44,053 nt of DNA, taken from the NCBI GenBank assembly GCA_945903635.1, contig CAMDOT010000022.1, forward strand, positions 1 through 44,053, in the 5' to 3' direction. Of the stretch, positions 24,710-32,739 are shown one piece after another (within the stretch, counting starts at the first letter, position 1; the number at the start of each line of letters is the position of its first letter). The notes beneath the pieces are model-generated. The model saw only the letters and a list, made by a program, of their open reading frames with translations. It was not told the DNA's origin and did no database searches. Source of the DNA: Rhizobium sp. Q54 (lineage in GTDB: Bacteria > Pseudomonadota > Alphaproteobacteria > Reyranellales > Reyranellaceae). Position numbers and translations under genes: made by a program.

Positions 24710-24738
24710 TTGACAGGTTAATTCCTATGTAGTAGGAA
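24710..24738 (+). promoter_or_regulatory. Promoter-like -35 with overlapping dyad
   Basis: TTGACA at 24710-24715 is a perfect -35 hexamer. Seventeen bases on, TAGGAA occupies the -10 position (three matches to TATAAT). TTCCTA and TAGGAA (24722-24727 and 24733-24738) form a 6-bp inverted repeat around TGTAG, so a repressor could sit over the -10. No gene with a good start follows closely; the next gene is 400 bases away. It may be a relic promoter. Confidence 0.35.
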
Positions 24739-24812
24739 ATAGCCGTTTCGAGGAAAGGTTTCCTGGAGCAGACTCTGACGGGATGTGACGTACGATATCC
24801 ATAACGCCAATG

Positions 24813-24882
24813 TGTCATCCCGAACGAAGTGAGGGATCTTTATCAGGCCACACGAAGGTCCCTCACTTCGTTCGGGATGACA
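24813..24882. repeat. 24-bp perfect inverted repeat (REP/MITE-like)
   Basis: Arms at 24813-24836 and 24859-24882 are perfectly complementary over 24 bases, with a 22-base loop. The left arm starts TGTCATCCCGAACGAAG, and the right arm ends TTCGTTCGGGATGACA. It lies in a 460-base non-coding gap between the ParD-like gene and the SMP-30 gene. An arm of this kind recurs between genes in various bacterial genomes, so it is probably a dispersed intergenic repeat. There is no transposase. Confidence 0.75.
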
Positions 24883-25146
24883 CCGTCTTCGAAACTACGA
24901 CCCTTTGTCTTCATTCTCCGGAAATCCAGCGACTTTAAATTCGACATCCGGTGTCCAACGGAACGATACCGTCCAACGGCTCATTTGCCAGACGAATCAA
25001 TAAGTTGAAGGCTGTGAGACACTCCCCGGACCGACGTGAGAGTGTGTCCAATCGACCCGGCAGCCATGACGAGAACGACGAGCACGGAAGGCTGCGGGCC
25101 TGTAGCATCCGCGCCAACGAATGAACGAAGTACCAACGAGGAAACG

Positions 25147-26094
25147 ATGATGTGGCAACCCAATGAGCGCTACCCCGATCCGGCGGTGCGCGTGCTCGAT
25201 CCCTCCTTCGGCCAGTATCGCCTGGCGCTGGCGTCGGTCGAACGGCTCTACACCGGCTGCCGCTGGGCCGAGGGCCCGGTCTATTTCGGCGACGGCCGCT
25301 ACCTGCTGTGGAGCGACATTCCCAACAACCGCGTGCTGCGCTGGGACGAGGAGAGCGGCGCGGTCTCGGTGTTCCGCAAGCCTTCCAACAACGCCAACGG
25401 CCACACCCGCGACCGCCGCGGCCGGCTGATCGCCTGCGAGCACGATGCCAGGCGCGTCGTGCGTTTCGAGTATGACGGCGCCATCACGGTGCTGGCCGAT
25501 TCCTACAACGGCAAGCCGCTCAACTCGCCCAACGACGTCGTGGTGAAGTCCGACGGCTCGGTGTGGTTCAGCGATCCGACCTTCGGCATCCTGGGCTACT
25601 ACGAGGGCCATAAGGCGGCGAGCGAGAACAAGCCCGCCGTCTATCGCCTCGATCCGGCGACCGGCAAGCTCACGATGATGGCCGACGACATTCCTGGCCC
25701 CAATGGCCTCGCCTTCTCGCCCGACGAGAAGAAGCTCTATGTCGTGGCCTCGCGCGCCGAGCCGCACCGCACGATCGTGAGCTATGACGTCTCGGCCGAC
25801 GGCATGAAGCTCGGCGGCGGCAAGGTGCTGATCGATGCCGGGCCGGGCGGCTCGCCCGACGGCTTCCGCGTCGATGTCGACGGCAACCTGTGGTGCGGCT
25901 GGGGCATGGGCAAGGCCGAGCTCGACGGCGTGCGCATCTTCAACAAGGACGGCAAGCCGATCGGCCATATCGACCTGCCCGAGCGCTGCGCCAACCTCTG
26001 TTTCGGCGGCCGGCATCGTAATCGCCTGTTCATGACGGCGAGCCACTCGCTCTACGCCCTCTACGTCAACACCCAGGGCGTGGCCGGCGGCTGA
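25147..26094 (+). CDS. SMP-30/gluconolactonase/LRE family lactonase
   Basis: A 315-aa six-bladed beta-propeller. The metal ligands of the SMP-30 group can be placed in RWAEGPVYFGDGRYLLWSDI (Glu), PLNSPNDVVVKSDGSVWFSD (Asn and Asp), and GGSPDGFRVDVDGNLW (Asp). It hydrolyses aldonolactones and related lactones. It begins with two ATGs; the first, behind GAGG, is used here. Eight bases on, an MFS gene begins, followed by a D-tartrate dehydratase, so a sugar-acid pathway is likely. There is no signal peptide, so it acts in the cytoplasm. Confidence 0.9.
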   Translation: MMWQPNERYPDPAVRVLDPSFGQYRLALASVERLYTGCRWAEGPVYFGDGRYLLWSDIPNNRVLRWDEESGAVSVFRKPSNNANGHTRDRRGRLIACEHDARRVVRFEYDGAITVLADSYNGKPLNSPNDVVVKSDGSVWFSDPTFGILGYYEGHKAASENKPAVYRLDPATGKLTMMADDIPGPNGLAFSPDEKKLYVVASRAEPHRTIVSYDVSADGMKLGGGKVLIDAGPGGSPDGFRVDVDGNLWCGWGMGKAELDGVRIFNKDGKPIGHIDLPERCANLCFGGRHRNRLFMTASHSLYALYVNTQGVAGG

Positions 26095-26101
26095 TCAATT
26101 C

Positions 26102-27313
26102 ATGTCCGGCGTAGATTCGAGTTATTCGTGGTGGCGTCTGGCCGCCAGCGTGACGCTGAGCACGGTGGGCGGTGTCGGCATGTGGTGCCTGGTCGTGGCG
26201 CTGCCCGCGCTGCAGCAGGATCTCGGCGTCAGCCGGGCAGACATCTCCTTCGCCTACACCACGAACACGCTGGGCTTTTTCGTCGGCGGCATCACCTGGG
26301 GATACGTGGTCGACAGACGCGGCATCGTCCTCACCGCGATCCTGAGCGCGACCGGCCTCGCGGCGGGCTTCGCGCTCGCGCCAACCGCGCACTCGCTGGC
26401 GCTGGTCGCCGCAGCCCAGGCCCTGATCGGCTTCAGCGCAGCGGCAACCTTTGCCCCGCTGGTCGCCGATATCTCGCACTGGTTCGAGAAGCGCCGCGGC
26501 ATGGCCGTCGCCATCGCCGCGTCGGGCAACTACCTTGCCGGCGCGGTCTGGCCGCCGATCATCGAACTGCTCATTCGCGACCATGGCTGGCGCGTCACCT
26601 ATTGGGTCGCGGGCGCTGTTTGTCTGGTGGCCATGGTGCCCCTGGCCCTGACGCTTCGCCGCAAGCCGCCGCAACATCACTCGGCGAACGGTGAAAGCAC
26701 GGCGGGTGTCGCGCCCTACTCGCCCCGGGCGCTTGGGCTTTCACCGAATGCCCTGCAGGCAGTCCTCATCGTGGCCGGCATCGCCTGCTGCGTCGCCATG
26801 TCGATGCCCCAGGTGCATATCGTGGCTTACTGCTCCGACCTCGGCTACGGCGTGGCGCAAGGTGCCACCATGCTGTCGCTGATGCTGGGCTTCGGCATCG
26901 TGAGCCGTATCGCCTCGGGCTGGATCGCCGACAAGGTCGGCGGCGTGAAAACCCTGCTGCTGGGCTCGACCCTGCAATGCCTCGCGCTCGTCATCTACAT
27001 GATCGATGACTCGCTCCATTCGCTCTACCTGGCGTCGGCACTGTTCGGGCTGTTCCAGGGCGGCATCGTGCCGTCCTATGCCATCATCGTGCGCGAGTAC
27101 TTCCCGCCCAAGGAGGCGGGCTTCCGCGTCAGCCTCGCCATATCCTCGACCCTGATCGGCATGGCGCTGGGCGGCTGGATGGGCGGCGTGCTGTTCGACA
27201 TGACCGGCTCCTACCGAGCCGCCTTCATCAACGGCATCGCCTGGAACGTGCTGAACGGCGCGGTGGCATTCTGGCTGCTGACGCGGCAAAACCGACGCAA
27301 CGTCTACGCCTGA
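26102..27313 (+). CDS. MFS transporter (organic-anion/sugar-acid type)
   Basis: A 403-aa major facilitator with twelve predicted helices. The A-loop motif appears as GGITWGYVVDRRGI and the second half repeats it in SGWIADKVGGVKTLL. GFSAAATFAPLVADISHWFEKRRGMAVAIAASGNY is the long conserved stretch of the monocarboxylate/organic-anion branch. The start has no clear Shine-Dalgarno and lies 7 bases after the lactonase stop, so it may depend on reinitiation. By context it probably imports tartrate or a related acid or lactone (inference). Confidence 0.9.
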   Translation: MSGVDSSYSWWRLAASVTLSTVGGVGMWCLVVALPALQQDLGVSRADISFAYTTNTLGFFVGGITWGYVVDRRGIVLTAILSATGLAAGFALAPTAHSLALVAAAQALIGFSAAATFAPLVADISHWFEKRRGMAVAIAASGNYLAGAVWPPIIELLIRDHGWRVTYWVAGAVCLVAMVPLALTLRRKPPQHHSANGESTAGVAPYSPRALGLSPNALQAVLIVAGIACCVAMSMPQVHIVAYCSDLGYGVAQGATMLSLMLGFGIVSRIASGWIADKVGGVKTLLLGSTLQCLALVIYMIDDSLHSLYLASALFGLFQGGIVPSYAIIVREYFPPKEAGFRVSLAISSTLIGMALGGWMGGVLFDMTGSYRAAFINGIAWNVLNGAVAFWLLTRQNRRNVYA

Positions 27314-27319
27314 GGTCCC

Positions 27320-28477
27320 ATGCGCATTACAGCCATCCGAGACATCGTCTCGCCCATCCGCTCCGACATCGCGAACGCCTACATCGACTTCAGCCAGATG
27401 ACGGCGAGCGTCGTGGCAGTGGAGACCGACCTCCGGGTCGATGGCAAACCGGTGGTCGGCTACGGCTTCAACTCCAACGGCCGCTATGCCCAGCACGGGC
27501 TTTTGGGCGAACGGTTCATCCCGCGACTGAAGGCCGCCAAGCCCGACATGCTGCTCGACGACGAGGGCTTCCTCGATCCGGCGCGCTGCTGGGCGGCGAT
27601 GATGGCCAACGAGAAGCCGGGCGGCCACGGCGAGCGCTCGGTGGCGGTGGGCGTGCTCGACATGGCGATATGGGACGCGCTGGCCAAGGCCCAGCGCGTG
27701 CCGCTGTGGAAGCTGCTGGCCGACCGCTACAACGGCGGTGCGCACGACGACAAGGCCTGGGTCTATGCCGCCGGCGGCTACTACTATCCCGGCAAGGGAC
27801 TCGAGGCGCTGCAGGACGAGATGAAGCATTATCTCGGCCTCGGCTATTCCTGCGTGAAGATGAAGGTGGGCGGCGTGCCGCTCGCCGAAGACCTCAAGCG
27901 CATCGAGGCGGTGCTGAAGATCGTGGGCAAGGGCGAGCGGCTGGCGGTCGACGTCAACGGCAAGTTCGACCTGCCGACGGCCATCGCCTTCGGCCGCGCG
28001 ATCGAGCCCTACGGGCTGCGCTGGTACGAGGAGCCGCTCGACCCGCTCGACTACCTGGCGCATGCAGCACTTGCGACCCAGTACGCGCCGCCGCTCGCGA
28101 CCGGCGAGAACCTCTTCTCCATGCAGGATGCCCGCAACCTGGTGCGGCACGGCGGGCTGCGGCCCGACCGCGACATCCTGCAGTACGATCCGGCGCTCAG
28201 TTACGGTCTGGTCGAATACCTGCGCACGCTCGACATGCTGAAGGCGCACGGCTGGTCGCCCAGGCGCTGCGTGCCGCACGGCGGCCACCAGTTCGCCCTC
28301 AACATCGCCGTCGGCCTGCAGTGCGGCGGCAATGAATCATATCCTCAGGTGTTCGCGCCGTTCGGCGGCTTCGCCGACGACTGTCCCGTCGTCGACGGCC
28401 GCGTGGCACTGCCCGACGCACCGGGCATCGGCTTCGAGCGCAAGGCCGATCTCTGGTCGGTCATGAAGGACGCCTGA
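27320..28477 (+). CDS. tarD: D-tartrate dehydratase-like enolase-superfamily enzyme (TarD)
   Basis: A 385-aa enolase-superfamily dehydratase, closely resembling Bradyrhizobium TarD along its whole length (VVGYGFNSNGRY, NEKPGGHGERSVAVG, VYAAGGYYYPGKG, CVPHGGHQ). Predicted metal ligands are Asp211, Glu237 and Glu263. The general bases are Lys182 in KMKVGG and His320 in CVPHGGHQ. All five sit two residues below the numbers known for the Bradyrhizobium enzyme (213, 239, 265, 184, 322). That enzyme converts D-tartrate to oxaloacetate, and the same substrate is inferred here. It is 6 bases after the MFS gene. Confidence 0.93.
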   Translation: MRITAIRDIVSPIRSDIANAYIDFSQMTASVVAVETDLRVDGKPVVGYGFNSNGRYAQHGLLGERFIPRLKAAKPDMLLDDEGFLDPARCWAAMMANEKPGGHGERSVAVGVLDMAIWDALAKAQRVPLWKLLADRYNGGAHDDKAWVYAAGGYYYPGKGLEALQDEMKHYLGLGYSCVKMKVGGVPLAEDLKRIEAVLKIVGKGERLAVDVNGKFDLPTAIAFGRAIEPYGLRWYEEPLDPLDYLAHAALATQYAPPLATGENLFSMQDARNLVRHGGLRPDRDILQYDPALSYGLVEYLRTLDMLKAHGWSPRRCVPHGGHQFALNIAVGLQCGGNESYPQVFAPFGGFADDCPVVDGRVALPDAPGIGFERKADLWSVMKDA

Positions 28478-28504
28478 GGACCAGAGAGCTAGAGACCTCA
28501 GGCG
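28471..28504. terminator. Convergent inverted repeat covering both stop codons
   Basis: CGCCTGAGG (28471-28479) and CCTCAGGCG (28496-28504) are perfectly complementary over 9 bases, with a 16-base loop. The left arm carries the tarD TGA and the right arm the TGA of the opposing lipoprotein gene. The layout suits a bidirectional terminator, although there is no U-tract. Confidence 0.5.
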
Positions 28505-28641
28505 CGGAAATTGTCCCAGCCGCCGCCGTGGGTCTGATACCGGCCATCTTGGGGAGTGCCTGACGAGACGCAGCCCGCCAGGGCGGCGACAGCACAAAGG
28601 GCCACGATCATCGCGAAGGCTCTGGATCGGCGTGTCATCAT
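28498..28641 (-). CDS. 47-aa lipoprotein
   Basis: Too short for most gene callers, but well supported. MMTRRSRAFAM leads into a hydrophobic signal (IVALCAVAALAG) and a lipobox LAGC at residues 21-24. The mature part is CVSSGTPQDGRYQTHGGGWDNFRA minus its first Cys lipid site, only 24 residues. Two ATGs stand in tandem, with GAGG just before. The gene is convergent with tarD and shares an inverted repeat with its end. The role is unknown; tiny lipoproteins of this kind are common in envelope stress and surface functions. Confidence 0.7.
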   Translation of the reverse strand: MMTRRSRAFAMIVALCAVAALAGCVSSGTPQDGRYQTHGGGWDNFRA

Positions 28642-28677
28642 GGCCTCGATATGGGACCGGCCTACTCTGGCTTCAAC

Positions 28678-29658
28678 CTATTCGGGCTTCAACAGGCCGA
28701 GCTTCAGCAGCTCGGACACATTTGCTTCATCGGCCTTCAGTGCCGCCGTGAATTGCTCGGGCGTCGAGGGCCGGACGATGGCGCCCAGTTCACGCAGCCG
28801 CTTGTTCGCCGCCTCGTCCTTGAGGCCGGCCACGACGCCCGCGTTGAGGCGGGCGATGGTGGCCTTGGGCGTGTCGATGTGGGCGAACACGCCGGCGGTC
28901 GTGGCGCCATCGAACGGCTTGATGCCGAGATCGCCCAAGGTCGGCACGTTGGGGAGTTCGGGAATGCGCTCGAGGCCGAAATTCGCGAGCGGCCGGAGCT
29001 TGCCGGACCGGATGTGCGGCATCGAGCTGGTGAGCTGATCGACGTAACAGTCGATATTGCCGGCGAGCAGGTCGGCGACACCCGGGCCCGAGCCGCGATA
29101 GGGGATGATGTTGAACTTGACGCTGTCGTTGAGTTGCAGGCGCAGGATGGCGATGTGATTGGTGGTGCCGTTGCCGGGCTGACCGACGCTGACCGTGCCG
29201 GGCTTGGCCTTGGCTTCCGCCAACACGCTCTTCATGTCGGGGAAACGGCTGTCAGCCCGCGTCACCATCAGGGTCGGCACCGTGGTGAGGATGCTGACCG
29301 GCGCGAACGAGGATAGCATCTCCTTCTTGCCGGCGAAAATCGGCGCCACGTAGCCCACGGTGAAGCTCGCCATGACGATGGTGTAGCCGTCGGCCGGCGC
29401 GTTGTAGGCGAGCTCGAGGCCGACCACGCCGCCGGCGCCGGGCTTGTTGTCGATCAGGATGCTCTGGCCGAGCTGCCGTCCCATCGGATCGGCCACGATG
29501 CGCGAGGTGACGTCGTAGTTGCCACCCGGCGCAAAGGGGATGATCCAGCGGATCTGCTTTGTGGGAAAGCCCTGGGCGAAGGCCGGCCTGCCGACTGCCG
29601 CCGTCACCCCCGCCATAATCCCCGCCCCGATCAGGCGACGCCGCGCGATCTCGATCAT
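28678..29658 (-). CDS. Bug/TctC-family solute-binding protein, third copy
   Basis: A 326-aa Bug protein. The signal MIEIARRRLIGAGIMAGVTA is followed by cleavage near AFAQ (residue 29), and ARRRLIG is Tat-like. Family blocks are IRWIIPFAPGGNYDVTSR, DNKPGAGGVVGLEL, and NIIPYRGSGPGVADLLAG. A GGGAGGA ribosome site precedes the ATG. It lies on the opposite strand to the tartrate dehydratase; a link to tartrate or another dicarboxylate is possible because Bug proteins often bind such acids, but the sequence does not settle it. No TctAB genes accompany it. Confidence 0.92.
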   Translation of the reverse strand: MIEIARRRLIGAGIMAGVTAAVGRPAFAQGFPTKQIRWIIPFAPGGNYDVTSRIVADPMGRQLGQSILIDNKPGAGGVVGLELAYNAPADGYTIVMASFTVGYVAPIFAGKKEMLSSFAPVSILTTVPTLMVTRADSRFPDMKSVLAEAKAKPGTVSVGQPGNGTTNHIAILRLQLNDSVKFNIIPYRGSGPGVADLLAGNIDCYVDQLTSSMPHIRSGKLRPLANFGLERIPELPNVPTLGDLGIKPFDGATTAGVFAHIDTPKATIARLNAGVVAGLKDEAANKRLRELGAIVRPSTPEQFTAALKADEANVSELLKLGLLKPE

Positions 29659-29823
29659 TTATTCCTCCCTATGCGAGGCGCAGAATAGCGAACGAGGCAC
29701 CGCCTGCCACGCCTTGAACAGTCATTTATATCTTGCCCCCAATCTCGCCCCAATTGCGGCTCAGGGGCAGTTTGCCGGCACGGAGAGAACGATCTATTGC
29801 CGGCACCAAGTGGGGATCAAGCA

Positions 29824-30276
29824 ATGTCGACGCGTCGCAGATTTCTGATGGTGATGGCATGTGCTGCCGTTGTCGGCAGCGCGGCAAAACCAATGAGTGC
29901 CTTGGCGCTGGAGCGCCTGGGATTGAAAGGTTACGACCCGGTGGCCTACTTCACTCTGTCCACGCCCACCCTGGGCGTCGTGGAGTACGAGTATGTTCTG
30001 GACGGCGTCCGCTACCGCTTCGCCAACGCCCGGCATCGCGACATGTTCAAGGCGAACCCCGACAAGTATGCGCCGCAGTTCGGCGGCTCGTGCGCCATGA
30101 ACATGGCCAACGGCACGAAGCGCGAATCCGACCCGACCATCTGGGTGATCTCCAATGGCAACCTCTACGTCTTCGCCGGAGCCGGCGGCGCCGAGCGGTT
30201 CCGCCAGGAGGTCGAGGCCAATGCCGCCAAGGCGGCCGCCAACTGGAAGAGCCTCAGGAACACGCCGAGCCAGTAG
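29824..30276 (+). CDS. Tat-exported YHS-domain protein
   Basis: A 150-aa protein. STRRRFLMVMACAAVVGSAA is a twin-arginine signal (TRRRFLM). The mature part carries the YHS pattern: LKGYDPVAYF, then GVRYRFANARHRDMFKANPDKYAPQFGGSCA. YHS domains bind metal or serve as accessory modules next to copper or heme functions; exported single-domain versions are usually of unknown role. GGGGA lies eight bases before the ATG. It ends in a convergent hairpin against the cyclase gene. No metal-transport gene adjoins it. Confidence 0.85.
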   Translation: MSTRRRFLMVMACAAVVGSAAKPMSALALERLGLKGYDPVAYFTLSTPTLGVVEYEYVLDGVRYRFANARHRDMFKANPDKYAPQFGGSCAMNMANGTKRESDPTIWVISNGNLYVFAGAGGAERFRQEVEANAAKAAANWKSLRNTPSQ

Positions 30277-30289
30277 ACGGTCCCGGTCA

Positions 30290-30305
30290 AGGCTCGTTCG
30301 AGCCT
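30290..30305. terminator. Hairpin between convergent genes
   Basis: AGGCTCG and CGAGCCT are complementary around a 2-base centre (effective GTTC tetraloop with a 6-bp stem). It stands 13 bases after the YHS stop and 3 bases before the cyclase gene's stop. A bidirectional terminator is plausible; no U-tract is present. Confidence 0.45.
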
Positions 30306-30308
30306 GGC

Positions 30309-32192
30309 TCAGTTCAGGCCGGCCTTGCGCAGGCTTGCCTCGATCCGCTGTTGCAGTGCCGGATCCTGAAAGCGCGAGCCGAAGCTCGTGAGGACGAAGT
30401 GCGGGTTCTTGCGCCGCCCCTGCTCGAGGGCATCCATCGCATCGGCGGTGCGGCCCAGTTCCGCATAGGCGCCAGCCAACGGAAAATCGAGGAGTGGATA
30501 GCCCGGGTACCGTATTCGCGCCGCCTCCAGCAGCTTGGCGGCATCGGCGTAGCGCCGGCTCAGCACATAGGCGAGACCAAGATTGAGCGCCGCCTCGGGG
30601 CCGATGTTGGGGTTGAGATGGACTGCAAACTCCGCGGCCGCGATCGAGTCGTCGATCCGGCCGGTCCACAGCAGCGCCGCGGCCCGGGCGAGCGATGCCT
30701 CGGCATCGCTGGGATTGATCTGTAGCGCGCGCTCGGACTCGGCCAGCCCCAGGTCGTACTTCTGCAGGGCCGCATAGGCCCGGGCGAGAACGCTATGGCC
30801 GAGGACGCACTCATCGTCGAGTTCAACCGCCTTCTGGGCGAGCCGGATGGCGGTGTCGACGTCCTGCTCTGGAAACTCCGACCAGCCGAATGTCGCGCGC
30901 TGGAAGGTAAGGTCGGCCATTTCGGCGTAGGCCTCGGCATAGGTCGGCGATAGCAGCGTCACCCGATCCAGGAGATCGCGCGCCGATCGATTGCCAGCCC
31001 GTGTCGAATCGGCGGCGAGCGCACGGCTTCGCAGCAGGAGATCGTAGGCATCGAGATTGTCGGTGGGCTTGCGCAGGCTCTGCTGCAGCGCGATCTGCTG
31101 CAAGCTGGACGCCAGCGTTCCGGCGACACGGCGGGCAATGCGCTCCTGGACTGCGAAAATGTCCGTCATTTCGTCGTCGTATTGCTCGGCCCAGAGCTGG
31201 GTGCCGTTGGTGGCATCGCTCAACTGGACGGTGACCCTGACCCGCGTACCCATGCGACGGACGCTGCCGCCCACGAGATAGCGCGCATTGAGCGCGTGGC
31301 CGATTTCCGACAGCGGCATCTCCTTGCCGCGGAACGGCAGCACCGCGCCGTAGGAGAGAACCGTGAGCTGCTTGAAGCGCCCAAGGGCGCGCGTGATGTC
31401 CTCGGTGAGACCGTCAGAAAAATAATCCTGGGCAGGATCGCCGCTTTGATTGATGAGGACGAGAATGGCGACCGACTGCCCACTCTCGGCCGGTGGACGG
31501 CCGAAGGCGCCGATCGCGTCTTGCGGCGGCGGCCCGCCCGACCGATAGGCAATTGTCACACCGAGCGCGATCAGGGCGACGGCAACGCCGGCCACGATGA
31601 ACGACCGCCGCTTGCCGGCGAAGGAACCTGTGGGACGTGGCGGCACATCGGCCTCGGCGAGGGCCGCCCCGTCGAGCGAATACATTCGGATCGGCCGGTC
31701 GATGTTCTTGACCGTCCGCCGGCCGAGATCACGGAACGGCAGGGCAAGCTTGTCGCGGACCTGCTCGTAGACGCTGTCCGACAGCACGATCGAACCCGGC
31801 TCGGCTTGAGCCTCGAGGCGGGCGGCAACATTGACGGTGTCGCCGAACACGTCGTCTTCATAGGCGATGATATCGCCCAGGTGCAGGCCGATGCGGAAAG
31901 CCTGGCGTCGTTCCGGAACGGTTCCGACATTGCGCTCGACCATGCCGCGCTGAAGTTCGACGGCCGATCGGATCGCCTCGACCGCGCTGCTGAACTCGAC
32001 GAGAACGCCATCTCCGACCGTCTTGACGATGCGCCCGTGGAAGCGCTCGACGACTGGTGCCACCAGCTCCGCCAGGTGGGCGCGCAAGTCGATGAGGGTC
32101 TGCTCCTCGTCGGCCCGCATCAGGCGGCTGTAACCGCCGACGTCGGCAAACAAGATGGTCGCAAGCCGACGATTGGTGCCGGTATTGGACAT
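30309..32192 (-). CDS. Class III adenylate/guanylate cyclase domain with TPR region
   Basis: A 627-aa protein. Residues 10-175 are a class III cyclase: RRLATILFADVGGYSRLM supplies Asp17, VKTVGDGVLVEF gives Asp61, and FGDTVNVAARLEAQ gives the Asn121/Arg125 transition-state pair. A single membrane helix follows (about 197-216), then a FlgO/TolB-like domain (VAILVLINQSGDPAQDYFSDGL..., common in these proteins) and TPR-like repeats from about 430 to the end. The product is presumably cAMP or cGMP; the sensor input is unknown. It lies 21 bases after uspA on the same strand, without a clear ribosome site. Confidence 0.9.
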   Translation of the reverse strand: MSNTGTNRRLATILFADVGGYSRLMRADEEQTLIDLRAHLAELVAPVVERFHGRIVKTVGDGVLVEFSSAVEAIRSAVELQRGMVERNVGTVPERRQAFRIGLHLGDIIAYEDDVFGDTVNVAARLEAQAEPGSIVLSDSVYEQVRDKLALPFRDLGRRTVKNIDRPIRMYSLDGAALAEADVPPRPTGSFAGKRRSFIVAGVAVALIALGVTIAYRSGGPPPQDAIGAFGRPPAESGQSVAILVLINQSGDPAQDYFSDGLTEDITRALGRFKQLTVLSYGAVLPFRGKEMPLSEIGHALNARYLVGGSVRRMGTRVRVTVQLSDATNGTQLWAEQYDDEMTDIFAVQERIARRVAGTLASSLQQIALQQSLRKPTDNLDAYDLLLRSRALAADSTRAGNRSARDLLDRVTLLSPTYAEAYAEMADLTFQRATFGWSEFPEQDVDTAIRLAQKAVELDDECVLGHSVLARAYAALQKYDLGLAESERALQINPSDAEASLARAAALLWTGRIDDSIAAAEFAVHLNPNIGPEAALNLGLAYVLSRRYADAAKLLEAARIRYPGYPLLDFPLAGAYAELGRTADAMDALEQGRRKNPHFVLTSFGSRFQDPALQQRIEASLRKAGLN

Positions 32193-32213
32193 CGTGCGGC
32201 CGTGCCGCGTGTC

Positions 32214-32651
32214 TCAGCGATAGACGAGAACGGGCATCGTGCTGTGGGTCAGCACCTTCATGGTCTCGCTGCCGAGCACGAGAGCGGAGATACCGCGCCG
32301 GCCGTGCGACGCCATGGCGATCAGGTCGCATCCGCTCTTCGCCGCAGTCTCGATGATCGCCTGGTAGGGGTGATCGTGGTCGACCTGGACGGTCTCGCAG
32401 GCAACGCCCGCCGCTTTGGCCTTGGCCAGGGCCTCACCAAGATGTCGGGCCGCCTGCTCCGCGGCATGCTGGTGGTACCGGTTTTGCTGTTCGGTGAGTT
32501 GGACCATTGCCATCATCACCATAGGAGCGGGCTCGATGGTCATCATCACGGTGACTTTGGCGCCGATCTCCCGGGCGAACGCCAGGCCCTTGTCCACCGC
32601 CGTGTCCGACAGCGTGGTGCCGTCCGTCGGAATGAGAATGTGCTTGTACAT
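32214..32651 (-). CDS. Universal stress protein (UspA family)
   Basis: A 145-aa UspA-fold protein starting MYKHILIPTDGTTLSDTAV. The ATP loop near the C-terminus reads ASHGRRGISALVLGSETMK; the expected G-2x-G-9x-G(S/T) motif has Ala in place of its first Gly. It therefore probably belongs to the nucleotide-binding group, with a weakened first position. GAGGGGAGA is a strong ribosome site. The cyclase gene follows directly, so stress protein and cyclic-nucleotide signalling may be co-regulated (inference). Confidence 0.93.
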   Translation of the reverse strand: MYKHILIPTDGTTLSDTAVDKGLAFAREIGAKVTVMMTIEPAPMVMMAMVQLTEQQNRYHQHAAEQAARHLGEALAKAKAAGVACETVQVDHDHPYQAIIETAAKSGCDLIAMASHGRRGISALVLGSETMKVLTHSTMPVLVYR

Positions 32652-32739
32652 CTTGTCTCCCCTCGTCCAGCCGAGACGGCGGGACTGACCGTCAATCGAC
32701 TACGCCCGACGTTGATGGGCGTCAAATATCGACACGTCC

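Larger units (their letters stand above)
24687..25146. other. Non-coding gap of 460 bases
   Basis: This gap has lower GC than its neighbours. It contains the promoter-like element at 24710, a small dyad AGGAAAGGTTTCCT (24751-24764), the 24-bp inverted repeat, and a 9-base direct repeat GTCCAACGG (24953-24961 and 24971-24979). No open frame with family likeness or a good ribosome site is present. The frame open from 25036 into the SMP-30 gene is not supported as coding before 25147. Confidence 0.6.

Noticed and set aside
25036-25146. N-terminal extension of the SMP-30 frame
   Set aside because: No similarity to lactonases before residue 1 of the ATG at 25147, which has its own GAGG site.
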